32,447 nucleotides of DNA from IMG/VR virus record IMGVR_UViG_3300004369_000074, positions 1 through 32,447 of that record; one strand, 5' to 3'. A program made the position numbers and the translations under genes. Below are positions 1 through 9,600 of this stretch, in pieces; position 1 is the first letter of the stretch; every line of letters starts with the position of its first letter. The notes beneath the pieces are model-generated. The model made no database searches. It worked only from the letters and a program-made list of their open reading frames with translations, and was not told the DNA's origin. Origin of the DNA: a virus.

Positions 1-155
1 ATTGCTAATTCTTCACTAGCCCAGCTAGTCACATCCGGATGTTTGTCTAGATATTGCATGAATCGTAGTTCCCAAGAGCTACGATAAATAATATTATTAG
101 GATCGCCTACATACTTCTTAGGATTCCTAGGTTTAAAAGTACCTTTTCTACTCAT
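1..155 (-). CDS. 4: Head completion protein gp4 (partial, C-terminus outside window)
   Basis: The reverse strand reads an open frame from an ATG at 155 to the window edge, giving about 51 residues. It begins MSRKGTFKP and contains IIYRSSWELRFMQYLD followed by a W-x-SEE motif. This pattern (YRSSWE, then a Trp before SEE) is typical of T4 gp4, a roughly 150-aa head completion protein with a nuclease-like fold that acts on filled heads before tail joining. Only the first third is visible, so catalytic residues cannot be judged. The gene diverges from the baseplate operon with only 10 bp between start codons, and a CATAAATA box on its strand lies 5 nt before the ATG. A gp4 gene beside gp48/gp53 fits marine T4-like phages. 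Confidence 0.8.
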   Translation of the reverse strand, partial: MSRKGTFKPRNPKKYVGDPNNIIYRSSWELRFMQYLDKHPDVTSWASEELA

Positions 156-165
156 AGAGATATTT

Positions 166-1266
166 ATGGCAAATTATTCATTGCAACACAATCCTGCTGC
201 ATATACGCAAGGTCTTAAAGTATCTGAACAACAAGCAAAGACTTTTGCTGTACCTGGCTCAAATCTTAATAAGACTAACAATTTAAAATCGCTTGAAAAA
301 GCAAGCCCTTTAAATGGAAATTACTCTGTTAGTAAAGTTAGCGCAACTGGCACAACACCATCTGGTGCTCAGTCAGCTGTTAGTTCTGTTGTAGATTACG
401 AAGCTGGAGGAATGAAAGCGTTAAGCGCAACTAACGATCCTAGCAAGTCTAAACCAGCTTCTAGAATAGGTTTAACATTTCCATCTGGTTTAACTGACTA
501 TTATATTCGTTTTCAGTTTGTAGAATATAAAAGACGTAATGCTGAAGAATCAGCTAAAGTTACTATAGGTAATACTATTTATCTACCTCTTCCTTCTAAT
601 TTAGAAGAAGCTTTTAGTATGAATATATCTGATAAAAGTGCTGCTAGTATTGCAGGGTTTAATGTTGGGTTTGCAGAAGACGCGGTTAGGAATGCTTTTT
701 CAGGTCTTAGTGGTGCAAAAGAAGAAGCAGCAAAGTTAGGTGAAGTTATTCAAACCACAGCTGCAGCTGAAAATGCAAAGCTTTTAGAAAAATACACACC
801 ACTAGCAGGTAGATTAGCCGCAGGTGCCGCTGATGTATTACCAGGAGCTTCTAATATAGCTTCTTTTTATGAAAGAATTTTTGGCGTAAGTGTCAATCCT
901 TTTTTAGCTATGCAATTCGAAGGGGTGAATTTAAGATCACATTCATTTAGATTTAAATTAGCTGCTACAGATGAAAATGAAAGTAGAACAATTAGAGATA
1001 TTATTAAAGAATTTAAAATAAGAATGCATCCAGAATTAGCATCCGGTGGCCTACTTTTCAAATATCCTGATGTAGCAAGAGTAGCCTTTGGCCCTAACAA
1101 AGATAATCTTTATCCTATTTTAGATTGTTTTGTTGAGAGCATATCTGTAAATTATGCACCATCTGGTGTTCCTGCTTTTTTTGCAGGAACCAAAGAGCCA
1201 GTAGAAATAGATCTTACTGTTAATCTTAAAGAAATTCGTCCAATTACTAGAGAGGATGTTGTATAA
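166..1266 (+). CDS. 48: Baseplate tail tube cap, gp48-like
   Basis: This 366-aa protein is close to the length of T4 gp48 (about 364 aa), the cap on the baseplate hub from which the tail tube polymerises. The second half has the pattern of the gp48/gp54 family: NPFLAMQFEGVNLRSHSF, a following stretch with a conserved E-rich helix and FKIRMHPE, and a C-terminal segment (EIDLTVNLKEIRPITREDVV) that resembles the final strand of tube-like proteins. An Ala/Glu-rich helical insert sits around residues 180-225. It is the first gene of the plus-strand operon, and its stop overlaps the next ATG by 1 bp. The paralogue gp54 is the main alternative; length and position next to gp53 favour gp48. Confidence 0.78.
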   Translation: MANYSLQHNPAAYTQGLKVSEQQAKTFAVPGSNLNKTNNLKSLEKASPLNGNYSVSKVSATGTTPSGAQSAVSSVVDYEAGGMKALSATNDPSKSKPASRIGLTFPSGLTDYYIRFQFVEYKRRNAEESAKVTIGNTIYLPLPSNLEEAFSMNISDKSAASIAGFNVGFAEDAVRNAFSGLSGAKEEAAKLGEVIQTTAAAENAKLLEKYTPLAGRLAAGAADVLPGASNIASFYERIFGVSVNPFLAMQFEGVNLRSHSFRFKLAATDENESRTIRDIIKEFKIRMHPELASGGLLFKYPDVARVAFGPNKDNLYPILDCFVESISVNYAPSGVPAFFAGTKEPVEIDLTVNLKEIRPITREDVV

Positions 1267-2123
1267 TGGCTGGGGTAAATTACTTTGAAAAATTACCTTT
1301 AATTAACTATAAAGATAATTATGCTAAAAACATTTTAGTAAAAGCTAAACTGTCTAACTTTGCTGATACCACAGGAGCTATTTTCTATCCTTATACTATA
1401 GAGGAAGGTGAAAGAGCTGATACCATAGCTCAAAACTATTATGGTGATGCAAGATTTGATTGGTTAGTATATCTTAGTAATGATATCATGGATCCGTATT
1501 ATGATTGGCCTTTAGATAACGATAGACTATTTAACTTTATTAAACAAAAATATGGTAGTGTAGATAAGTCTAAAAGACAGGTACTTTATTTTAAAAATAA
1601 CTGGGAAGAAGATGATAGTTTAATCACAGTTTCGCAGTACGAAGGATATAGCGCTACAATAAGAAAATACTGGGCGCCTGTAGTAGGTTATAGTAGAACT
1701 ATAACAAGTTATAATAGAAAGCAATTTGACAAGTATTTAGAAACTAACAAAACTATTAAGTTAACAGTTGCTGATTCTTCTATCTTTAGTATTGGTAATA
1801 TAGTAGATCAAAAAATAAATGGTGAGTTGGTAGGATCAGGAGAAGTTAGATTTAAGGATAGTACAAGTATAACAGTTCAAAAAATTATAGGAGCTTTTAC
1901 AGCTAGCTCTGGATCGTTAATTAATTTTGATACAACTAATTCAACTACCATATCAGAAGTAGAATTAATTAATCAGCCTATAAGCAATACTGAAGGCTCT
2001 TATTGGACTACCGTATTTGCTTTTGATTATGAATTTGAATTAAATGAAAATAAAAGACATATTAAACTAATTGATAGTGGACTAGTTGAGCAAATAGAAG
2101 AAGAATTTAAGAGTATTTTCTAA
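1266..2123 (+). CDS. 53: Baseplate wedge protein gp53
   Basis: This 285-aa protein begins with the gp53 hallmark of a short N-terminal segment (YFEKLPLINY) followed by a LysM-like fold near residues 40-95, including YTIEEGERADTIAQNYYGD, then WLVYLSNDIMDPYYDWPL. gp53 clamps adjacent wedges together around the hub during baseplate assembly. T4 gp53 is about 196 aa; the extra length here is a C-terminal beta-rich insertion (about residues 160-240) before a conserved-looking end (RHIKLIDSGLVEQIEEEF). It is joined by TAATG overlaps to gp48 upstream and gp27 downstream, so the three are probably translated together. Confidence 0.88.
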   Translation: MAGVNYFEKLPLINYKDNYAKNILVKAKLSNFADTTGAIFYPYTIEEGERADTIAQNYYGDARFDWLVYLSNDIMDPYYDWPLDNDRLFNFIKQKYGSVDKSKRQVLYFKNNWEEDDSLITVSQYEGYSATIRKYWAPVVGYSRTITSYNRKQFDKYLETNKTIKLTVADSSIFSIGNIVDQKINGELVGSGEVRFKDSTSITVQKIIGAFTASSGSLINFDTTNSTTISEVELINQPISNTEGSYWTTVFAFDYEFELNENKRHIKLIDSGLVEQIEEEFKSIF

Positions 2124-3358
2124 TGGCAGGGTATACTGAAACCGATGATGTTACTCTTGTTAAATTAGATATATCTAATTCAGCAGGCAAGACAGTAGAC
2201 TTAAAAGGTACTATTGTAGAAATAGATGTGTTTGAAGACATATATGAGCCTAGTTTATATTGTGAGCTTACTATACTAGATTCGATCAATTTAATCCAGG
2301 ACTTACCTATAATAGGAGAAGAAACTTTAAATATTACTTTTAAGACACCTGGAGGAGAGTCAGCCAGTTATACATTCTTTGTATACTCTGCCCATAGTAT
2401 TGGATACGGTAAAAACGGCAGATATTTAATGTATAAGCTTAGCTGTGTAAGTAATGAACATTTAAAAAATAGTTTTTTATCTGTAGAAAAAGCTTATAAG
2501 ACTAATATATCAGAGATTGTAAGAGATGTTCTTAATAGTCAATTATCTACTAATAAGACTATTCATATATCATCAACTAAAGGTATAAATGAAGTAAACA
2601 TACCTTCTTTATCCCCATTTGAGACAATAAGCTTTCTTAAAAATCGAGCAATTGATACTACTGGTTTCTCTCCATTTGTATTTTTTGAAAATAAAAACGG
2701 ATACTATTTTTATAGTATAGAGAGTCTTTTTAAAGAAAATAAAAGTAAGTCCAGTAAGTTTAAATTTACTCACGGCAATCATGTTACAGCAAAAGATGAT
2801 AATGCTACTAGCTACAGAAACATTATTAACTTAGAATATATTACAAAGTATGATACTATAGAAAAGATTGCACTTGGTGCTTTTGGTAATAAGGTCTTAA
2901 CATTTGACCCTATACAAAAAAAGCAAAAAGAATCAGAATATAAAATTGATACAGATGGTTCTAAAATATTCTCAGTTAATGATAGCAATCCTACTAATAC
3001 AAGTGAGTTTATGAGTAAAAATAACACTACTTCTTATACTTACTTTTTTACTGATAATCCAACTCAAGGCAAAACATTTTTAGCTGATTTAGTAGGCAAG
3101 CGCAGCGCTTTTTTTGTTCATTTTAATCAAAGTGTTGTTAGATGTTTAATAAATGGCGATTCAAGTTTAGCTGCAGGTAATGTAGTAGATCTTAAAATTC
3201 CTACTTTTTCTGGCTTAACAGATGAGACAAAAAAGTCTGATAAAATGGTTGAAGGTAATTTTATGATTACTAGATTAAGACATATTATACAAAAAACAGA
3301 TGGTAAGTTTAAACATCGTATTGCAATGGACTGTAATAGATTAGGATATAAATCATGA
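2123..3358 (+). CDS. 27: Baseplate central hub protein gp27-like
   Basis: The 411-aa length matches T4 gp27 (about 391 aa), the trimeric hub that carries the gp5 spike. The N-terminus has the usual pattern of a short beta domain with an acidic membrane-hub motif (IVEIDVFEDIYEPSLYCEL, then LPIIGEETLNITFKTPG). It continues with an SxxExLKNSFLSVEKAY block and a FETISFLKNRAID segment, as in tail-hub proteins of the gpD/gp27 class. The C-terminal part ends in a beta domain (GNFMITRLRHII). The stop overlaps the start of gp5 by 4 bp (ATGA), which fits coupled production of two partners that form one complex. Confidence 0.8.
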   Translation: MAGYTETDDVTLVKLDISNSAGKTVDLKGTIVEIDVFEDIYEPSLYCELTILDSINLIQDLPIIGEETLNITFKTPGGESASYTFFVYSAHSIGYGKNGRYLMYKLSCVSNEHLKNSFLSVEKAYKTNISEIVRDVLNSQLSTNKTIHISSTKGINEVNIPSLSPFETISFLKNRAIDTTGFSPFVFFENKNGYYFYSIESLFKENKSKSSKFKFTHGNHVTAKDDNATSYRNIINLEYITKYDTIEKIALGAFGNKVLTFDPIQKKQKESEYKIDTDGSKIFSVNDSNPTNTSEFMSKNNTTSYTYFFTDNPTQGKTFLADLVGKRSAFFVHFNQSVVRCLINGDSSLAAGNVVDLKIPTFSGLTDETKKSDKMVEGNFMITRLRHIIQKTDGKFKHRIAMDCNRLGYKS

Positions 3359-4092
3359 GCTTAGGTTTTGAAAATTTTATCTGGTTTATTGGTGTAGTAG
3401 AAGATATAGAAGATCCTCTGAAGCTAGGTCGAGCAAGAGTTAGAATAATTAACATTCATAATAAAAGTAAGAGTTTAGTACCTAAGGAGAAACTACCTTG
3501 GGCACTTATTATGAATTCAGCTTTAAGTGCCTCATATAAGAAGATTGGCATTTCTCCAGTTGGTATAGATGTAGATACTACTGTAATAGGATTCTTCTTA
3601 GATAGCACCGAATGTAATCAACCAGTTATTATGGGCACTATAGTTGGTACAGACTTACAAGACTCATCTAAAAATGATACACCTCCGGAGTCAAGAGGTA
3701 TTGATGAGGTTAAAAAGAATCAAATTGGACCAGAACCTAAATCTTCTTTTAATTCAAAGTATCCTTATAATAGAGTATTAAGAACGAAAGCCGGGCATGT
3801 TATAGAAATTGATGATACACCTGATCATGAAAGAATTCATATTTTTCATGCTAAAGGATCTTATATAGAAATTAATAAAGAAGGTGATACTGTATATAAA
3901 TCAGAAGGTCAAGGTTATCAAATTTTTAATAAAAACAACGAAGTGTTTCTTAAAGGCAATTTAAACGTTAAAGCAGAAGGTACAATTACAATTAATTCAG
4001 ATGGTAATATGAATATACAGAGCGGAGGTAATATTGATATGACTGCTAGCGGTGAAATAAATATTAAAGGCTCTAAGATTAATCTTAATTAA
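3355..4092 (+). CDS. 5: Baseplate central spike gp5-like, without lysozyme domain
   Basis: The 245-aa product has an N-terminal OB-fold-like domain (residues about 8-100; FIGVVEDIEDPLKLGRARVR and GTIVGTD are typical of gp5/VgrG spikes). A linker and the motif YPYNRVLRTKAGHVIEIDDT, common in gp5-type proteins, follow. The C-terminal 60 residues form a repetitive beta-helix of alternating polar and hydrophobic residues (NVKAEGTITINSDGNMNI). T4 gp5 is 575 aa because it holds a lysozyme domain between these parts; that domain is absent here. The spike would therefore puncture without digesting peptidoglycan. It sits between the hub gene and the PAAR gene, as expected. Confidence 0.85.
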   Translation: MSLGFENFIWFIGVVEDIEDPLKLGRARVRIINIHNKSKSLVPKEKLPWALIMNSALSASYKKIGISPVGIDVDTTVIGFFLDSTECNQPVIMGTIVGTDLQDSSKNDTPPESRGIDEVKKNQIGPEPKSSFNSKYPYNRVLRTKAGHVIEIDDTPDHERIHIFHAKGSYIEINKEGDTVYKSEGQGYQIFNKNNEVFLKGNLNVKAEGTITINSDGNMNIQSGGNIDMTASGEINIKGSKINLN

Positions 4093-4093
4093 A

Positions 4094-4393
4094 ATGGCAG
4101 CAGTAGCAAGAATAGGAGATAATGTTTCTACAGGTCACGCATGTGATACTGTAACAACAATACTTTCTGGTTCTACTAATGTGTTTGTTGAAGGTATAGG
4201 GGTAGCTAGATCTACAGATCCTTTATCACCGCATACTATTCTTGCAGGTACTATCTGTGTACCTCATCCAGGAACTGTAGTAAACAGAGGATCTTCTACA
4301 GTTTTTGTAAACGGATTAGCTATAGCTAGAGTAGGAGATAGTGCTGATCTAGGTAATATTATATCTGGCGCAAGCACAGTTTTTGCTGGATAA
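4094..4393 (+). CDS. PAAR-repeat spike tip protein
   Basis: This 99-aa protein forms the sharp cone at the end of the gp5 beta-helix (the T4 equivalent is gp5.4). It shows the family repeats: ARIGDNVSTGHACDT at the N-terminus, VFVEGIGVARSTD, the central CVPHPGTVVNRGSSTVFVNG, and IARVGDSAD. Candidate zinc ligands typical of PAAR tips are His15, Cys17, His47, Cys55 and His58. It begins one base after the gp5 stop, consistent with co-translation with its partner. No effector extension is present, so it is a plain tip rather than a toxin carrier. Confidence 0.9.
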   Translation: MAAVARIGDNVSTGHACDTVTTILSGSTNVFVEGIGVARSTDPLSPHTILAGTICVPHPGTVVNRGSSTVFVNGLAIARVGDSADLGNIISGASTVFAG

Positions 4394-4409
4394 TTTAATA
4401 GGTATAAAA

Positions 4410-4841
4410 ATGGCTGTTGTAGTAAAAAGAGAAAAGGTCAATCCAATTACAAAGAAAGAGTATTACTCAGACTTCTTTGTAAATATAGATCAGCACCCTA
4501 ATTCTGGTGATATGGCCAAACATGTCAATGAAGAGAGTGTTAAAACTTCTATTAAAAATATTATCCTTACCAGAAAGGGTGAAAGATATTATAACTCAGA
4601 TTTTGGAAGTGATATCTATAGTTTATTATTTGAAAATATATCTCCTCAAACAGAGGATACGATGAGAACTTTAATAGAAAATGCTATTGAAAATCATGAG
4701 CCTAGAGCCAGAGTTGTTGATATTATCATTACACCTATTATAGCTAGTGATGAATCTGCATATGGTATAACCATATATTTTACTACAATAAATAATCAAG
4801 AGCCTATTTCTGTAGAAGTCCTTTTAAATAGAATACGATAA
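4410..4841 (+). CDS. 25: Baseplate wedge protein gp25
   Basis: This 143-aa protein belongs to the gp25/GPW family that links the inner wedge to the sheath. Visible hallmarks are VKTSIKNIILTRKGERYYNSDFG near the middle (the L-T-x-x-G-ER region) and the family signature HEPRARV near residue 105. The ATG at 4410 is preferred. A longer reading from a TTG at 4383 would overlap the PAAR gene and adds nine residues unlike the family N-terminus. T4 gp25 is about 132 aa. The gene follows the PAAR gene after a 16-bp gap and overlaps gp6 by one base, matching the conserved gp25-gp6 pair. Confidence 0.92.
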   Translation: MAVVVKREKVNPITKKEYYSDFFVNIDQHPNSGDMAKHVNEESVKTSIKNIILTRKGERYYNSDFGSDIYSLLFENISPQTEDTMRTLIENAIENHEPRARVVDIIITPIIASDESAYGITIYFTTINNQEPISVEVLLNRIR

Positions 4842-6637
4842 TGGCAAATACAAATTTCGACCTTACTACTTTAGACTTTGAGACAATTAAGTCTAATTTT
4901 AAAACTTTTCTTAAGAGATCTGATTCACCGTTTAAAGATTATGATTACGATGGATCAAATATTAATACTCTCTTAGACATCTTATCGTATAACACTTATT
5001 TAAACTCTTACTATCTTAATATGGTAGGCAGTGAGATGTTCTTAGATACTGCGCAACTTAGAGATAGTGTAGTATCACATAGTAAAGAACTTAATTATAT
5101 TCCAAGATCTTTTAGATCTGCTTCTGCTAACATATCTTTTACAGTTACTCCAGATAGTGGTAGTATTACTTCTCTTTTATTACCAAAAGGAACAACCTTT
5201 ACTTCAGTACTAGGTAGTAATTCTTTTACCTTTTCAACTAATGAAAATTACACTTATACTGTCAATAGTGATGGTAATTTTAATATAGAAAACTTACAAA
5301 TATTTGAAGGTGAGTATGTAACTGATACTTTTGTTTACGACGCTTCTAATACTGCTCAGAGATTTGTATTATCAAATCCTACGGTTGATACTTTAAGCTT
5401 AACAGTTACAGCATTAGAGAATAACGGAGCTAATACTCTAGCATATACTAGGGCATCTTCTTTATTAGATGTTCAATCTACAACTAGGGCGTACTTCTTA
5501 CAAGCAGCTGAAAACTATCAATATGAAATACTTTTTGGTGATGGGGTAATAGGAAGACCACCAGTAAGTGGGTCTGTTATTAGCGTCGAATATAGAATAA
5601 GTAATGGCCCTCTACCAAATGGCGCACGTAATTTTGATATAGATGGCCCAATTCAAGGTCAAGCTAACGTTAGCTCTATCACTACTATTTCTGCAGCCGC
5701 TGGCGGCGATGTGCATGAGTCAATAGAATCAATAAAATTTAATGCACCTAGACATTATCAAAATCAAGATCGCGCAATAACAGCTTCCGATTATGAGAAT
5801 TTAATTCTAGCTAATTTTAATGAAGTTAGTACAGTATCTGTTTATGGTGGTGAAGATGCAATACCTCCTCAATATGGTAAGGTAGTTATTTCTGTTGATG
5901 CAAGAAACGCTGATGGTGCATCTGAATTACTTAAGAGTAGAATACTATCTTTTATAAGAACAAGATCACCTCTTTCTATTGAACCAATATTTGTTGATCC
6001 AGAATTTTTGTTTATAAAGGTAGATTCTTTAGTAAGGTTTAATGGAAGTGTGACGACTCTAACTCCTAACGATATACAGACATTAGTTACTTCTAGAATT
6101 AGTAATTTTAATACTAACAACTTATCTAACTATAATAAAACACTAAGATATAGCAGATTAGTAAATGATATTGATTTAACTAATGCTTCTATTATTAGTA
6201 ACGATACTACTCTAACCCCTTATAAAGTAATTACACCTAATCTTAATGTAAACAATAGTATAACGTTAAAATATAATTTTCAAATTAATGCTAGTCCAAG
6301 AACTGGATATCCGCATTCTGCAGGTGATACTCATAGTGTTTTTAGTACAAGATTTGTTTATGATAATACTACATGTATTCTAGAAGACGATGGCAATGGT
6401 AATATAGTTGTTGTAAGTGTATTCTCTTCTACTCATCAAAGATTGGCTACTATTGGCACAGTTGATTATACAACAGGTGTAGTTCAAATAGATAACTTTA
6501 ATATATCTAGATATGAAGGATCAGGTATAAAAGTATTTGTTGATTCTTATTACAATGATATATCTTCAACTCAAAACGTTATTATAGAAATAAAAGACGA
6601 AGATATATTTGTTACATCGCAAGAGCTTAGAGCGTAA
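4841..6637 (+). CDS. 6: Baseplate wedge protein gp6 (baseplate J-like)
   Basis: The 598-aa product is near the T4 gp6 length (660 aa). Its N-terminus has the gp6 pattern FETIKSNFKTFLKRSDSPFK, then DYDGSNINTLLDILSYNTYLN and a conserved block ending in RDSVVSHSKELNYIPRS. The core has ILFGDGVIGRPPVSGSVISV, a typical gpJ/gp6 strand pair, and ITASDYENLILANF, followed by VYGGEDAIPPQYGKVVIS. gp6 dimers form the inner iris of the baseplate that opens during sheath contraction. The gene lies in the conserved gp25-gp6-gp7-gp8 order with 1-bp overlaps on both sides. Confidence 0.93.
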   Translation: MANTNFDLTTLDFETIKSNFKTFLKRSDSPFKDYDYDGSNINTLLDILSYNTYLNSYYLNMVGSEMFLDTAQLRDSVVSHSKELNYIPRSFRSASANISFTVTPDSGSITSLLLPKGTTFTSVLGSNSFTFSTNENYTYTVNSDGNFNIENLQIFEGEYVTDTFVYDASNTAQRFVLSNPTVDTLSLTVTALENNGANTLAYTRASSLLDVQSTTRAYFLQAAENYQYEILFGDGVIGRPPVSGSVISVEYRISNGPLPNGARNFDIDGPIQGQANVSSITTISAAAGGDVHESIESIKFNAPRHYQNQDRAITASDYENLILANFNEVSTVSVYGGEDAIPPQYGKVVISVDARNADGASELLKSRILSFIRTRSPLSIEPIFVDPEFLFIKVDSLVRFNGSVTTLTPNDIQTLVTSRISNFNTNNLSNYNKTLRYSRLVNDIDLTNASIISNDTTLTPYKVITPNLNVNNSITLKYNFQINASPRTGYPHSAGDTHSVFSTRFVYDNTTCILEDDGNGNIVVVSVFSSTHQRLATIGTVDYTTGVVQIDNFNISRYEGSGIKVFVDSYYNDISSTQNVIIEIKDEDIFVTSQELRA

Positions 6638-9600
6638 TGAAGAATATAGAGCAATATATTTCACCATTTATTGAATCTCAGTTTCCTGAATTTTATAAGG
6701 AAGAAGGACCTTTATTCATTCTTTTTACAAAAGAATATTTCAAATGGCTAGAAGCATATTATGGGTATTTAAGTTTAACCAGTACTACTAATTTTAATGT
6801 TGGTGATACTGTTACTCAAGGCGATTCAACTGCAGTAATTTTATCAGTGGATGGTAATAATATTTTAGTTAGTGATGTCTCTGGACTTTTTGTATGTAAA
6901 GAAAATTGTGATGATATCATACCTATTACCAGCTCAAGCGGTGGATCTACTTTTATTGAAACTATTAGTACAACAAACTTTTTATATCAAAGTAGAAACT
7001 TAAGCACTATAAGAGATATTGATAAAACTACGGATTATTTCTTAAAGCTTTTTAAAGAAAAATATCTTAAGAACGTACAGCTATCTACAGAAACATATAG
7101 AAAAACTTTAATTAAAGCTGCTCATGACTTATTTAAAACTAAAGGTACAGAGCGCTCTATTGATTTCTTATTTAAATTAGTCTTCGGCACACCAGCTAAG
7201 ACATATTATCCAGGTCAAGACGTTTTAAATCTATCTGATGGTAAATGGGAAATACCAAAATATCTTGAGCTTACCAGGTCTTCTAGAACAAAGACATATA
7301 TTGGTAGAGAAATTACCGGTAGTGATTCTGGTGCAAAGGCTTTTGTTGAGTATATTATTACAAGAAATATTAAAGGTAAACTTATTGATATTGCATATTT
7401 AAGTAATGTGAGAGGTGAGTTTACCAGAGGTGATATTATTACAGAAAATGGAATACTTGCAAATGCTCCTTTTGTCGTAGGATCGCTTACAGATGTTATT
7501 ATGACTGCACGTGGTAGAGATTTTGAAGTAGGAGAAATTGTAACTTTAACGTCTGATGAAGGTCAATCTGCTAAAGCTAGAATTGTATCTATTTTATCTC
7601 AAACAGGAATAGTAGAATTTGAAATTCTAGATTCAGGATGGGGTTATACTACCGATGCTGAATTTTTAGTTTCTTCAAAAGTTTTAGTTGTAGATAATAA
7701 AACTAATTTAGATGCCACAGTAAATAATTTTTCTTTTGATGAAAGAATTATACAACCATTAACATCAGCAACCTTAAATAATATTTCTGAATTCTACACC
7801 ATTGGGGATAAAGTAACTTATCAACTTCCATCTTCTTCATATTCACTGCTTTTCCCTGGTACTAGCGCGTATAGAGCATTAGAAACAGCTAATTCAGTAC
7901 CAGAACTTACATTTACTTCCGCATCACAAGATTTTAGTTTTGAATCTTTTGTTAAGTTAAGCACGGTTTCTGCTACTTATATGTTTAGTTTAGCACCTAA
8001 TACTGATACACTTGCTTTACTTGGCACATTTATTGTAAGAATTAATGGCAATGGATTGTTGGTCTTCTTTGGTACCGGTGCAGGATTAACACCAGTAATA
8101 AATGAGAATTTTGGATTAGGCTTTTTTAATGATAATGAATGGCATCATATATCGGTACAGTGGAAATCTAGCGAACAAAAAGTTTACGTATTTACAGATG
8201 GTGCATTAAAAAAATCTAATACCTTTTTTGGTGTAACTACCTGGGGTGGTAGTATGACTATAGGTAGTGCACACGCACAGTCAAGTTCTTTTCAAGGATA
8301 TATGGCAGGATTCAAAGTATCTAATACTTTTGTATATTCCGGGTCTACGTATACAGTACCAAATACTGCATTAACTGTAGATGAAAATACTGTGCTGTTA
8401 ACTGCTGCATCAGACGATTTTGTTGATATATCAGATAATGAACTATCTCTAACTAAAGTTGGCACCTTTGATATAAGCACAGAGCATTTTATTCCTATTG
8501 AATCATCTAATGCATATGTACTAGCTGTTAATACAAACAGTACTAATTCTGGAACTATTATACTATCTACTACTGATACAATAGGAACTGATAGTAGTGT
8601 TATAGTTGATGATCGTAAGTACCTTACGGTTGATACATCTAATACCTTTACTCTTGGTGAAAATTTAGAACAAAGCGGTCAAAACACAGCTACTGTTATT
8701 GCTGGTATAGAAAGTAATTCTGTGCTTCTAGCAATTACTCCTGGTACAACTTCAAGCAATGGATTACATGTAGGTCAATTTGTTTTGCAGACAGTAACTG
8801 GTGCTACAGGAGTAATTAGAGCAATAGATACTACCGCTAACTTTGATTATTCTAATGTTAATTATATTGTAGTAGCTAATACTTTTGGTACTTTCTCTGC
8901 TACTAATTCTCTTAACGTTTATCCAACAAGTGCTAATTTAACTTTAGAAACTGTCGCTGTACCTAACACCGTTACTGACGTGCAATTACTTACAGTAGAC
9001 AATATAACTGGTAGTGATGCATTTGTTGCAGGAAATACTATAGTAGGTGAATCTAGTTTAAATGAAGCAGTTATATTACTTGTAAGTGATGTTGGAGGTA
9101 AATTTTCTTCTCAAATAGATCTTACTGCTTCTGGTTTAGTAATGGGGATAAATGCTACTGCAGTAGGTGTAATTGAGGTAAATAATCAATTTTATATCAC
9201 AGAAGGCAATTTTGTATACGGTGACCAATCTAACACATATGGTAATGTATCTTTTGTTTCTACTGGAGCTGGTGCTGGAGCCAATGTTGGTGTTCTTGAT
9301 GACTCAGAAACAGTAAGAGTGACTACAGACCTTCTATCTGGTAACAATGATGGTCCAGGCTCAGCAAATACTCCATGGATGAGTATATTGGTAAGTGGTG
9401 CGAACGCTGGTTACGGGTCTGTTACTAGTGTCTATATTGAAACTGCTGGTTCAGGCTATTCTAACGGCAATGTATTAGTATTCTCTGGAGGCGCCCCATC
9501 AGCTGGCGCTGCTAATGCTGTAGTTGTTACCGATGGAAGCGGTTCAATTACTGCAGCTACTATAACTGATGGAGGTTTAGGATATACATCTTCTGCTAAT

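Noticed and set aside
83-90. GATAAATA as a late promoter for the gp48 operon
   Set aside because: It is one mismatch from the late box but lies inside the gp4 coding sequence, and such octamers are frequent at this AT content; no further support.
4383-4409. Upstream TTG start for gp25
   Set aside because: It overlaps the PAAR gene, and gp25 family proteins begin near the internal ATG at 4410.
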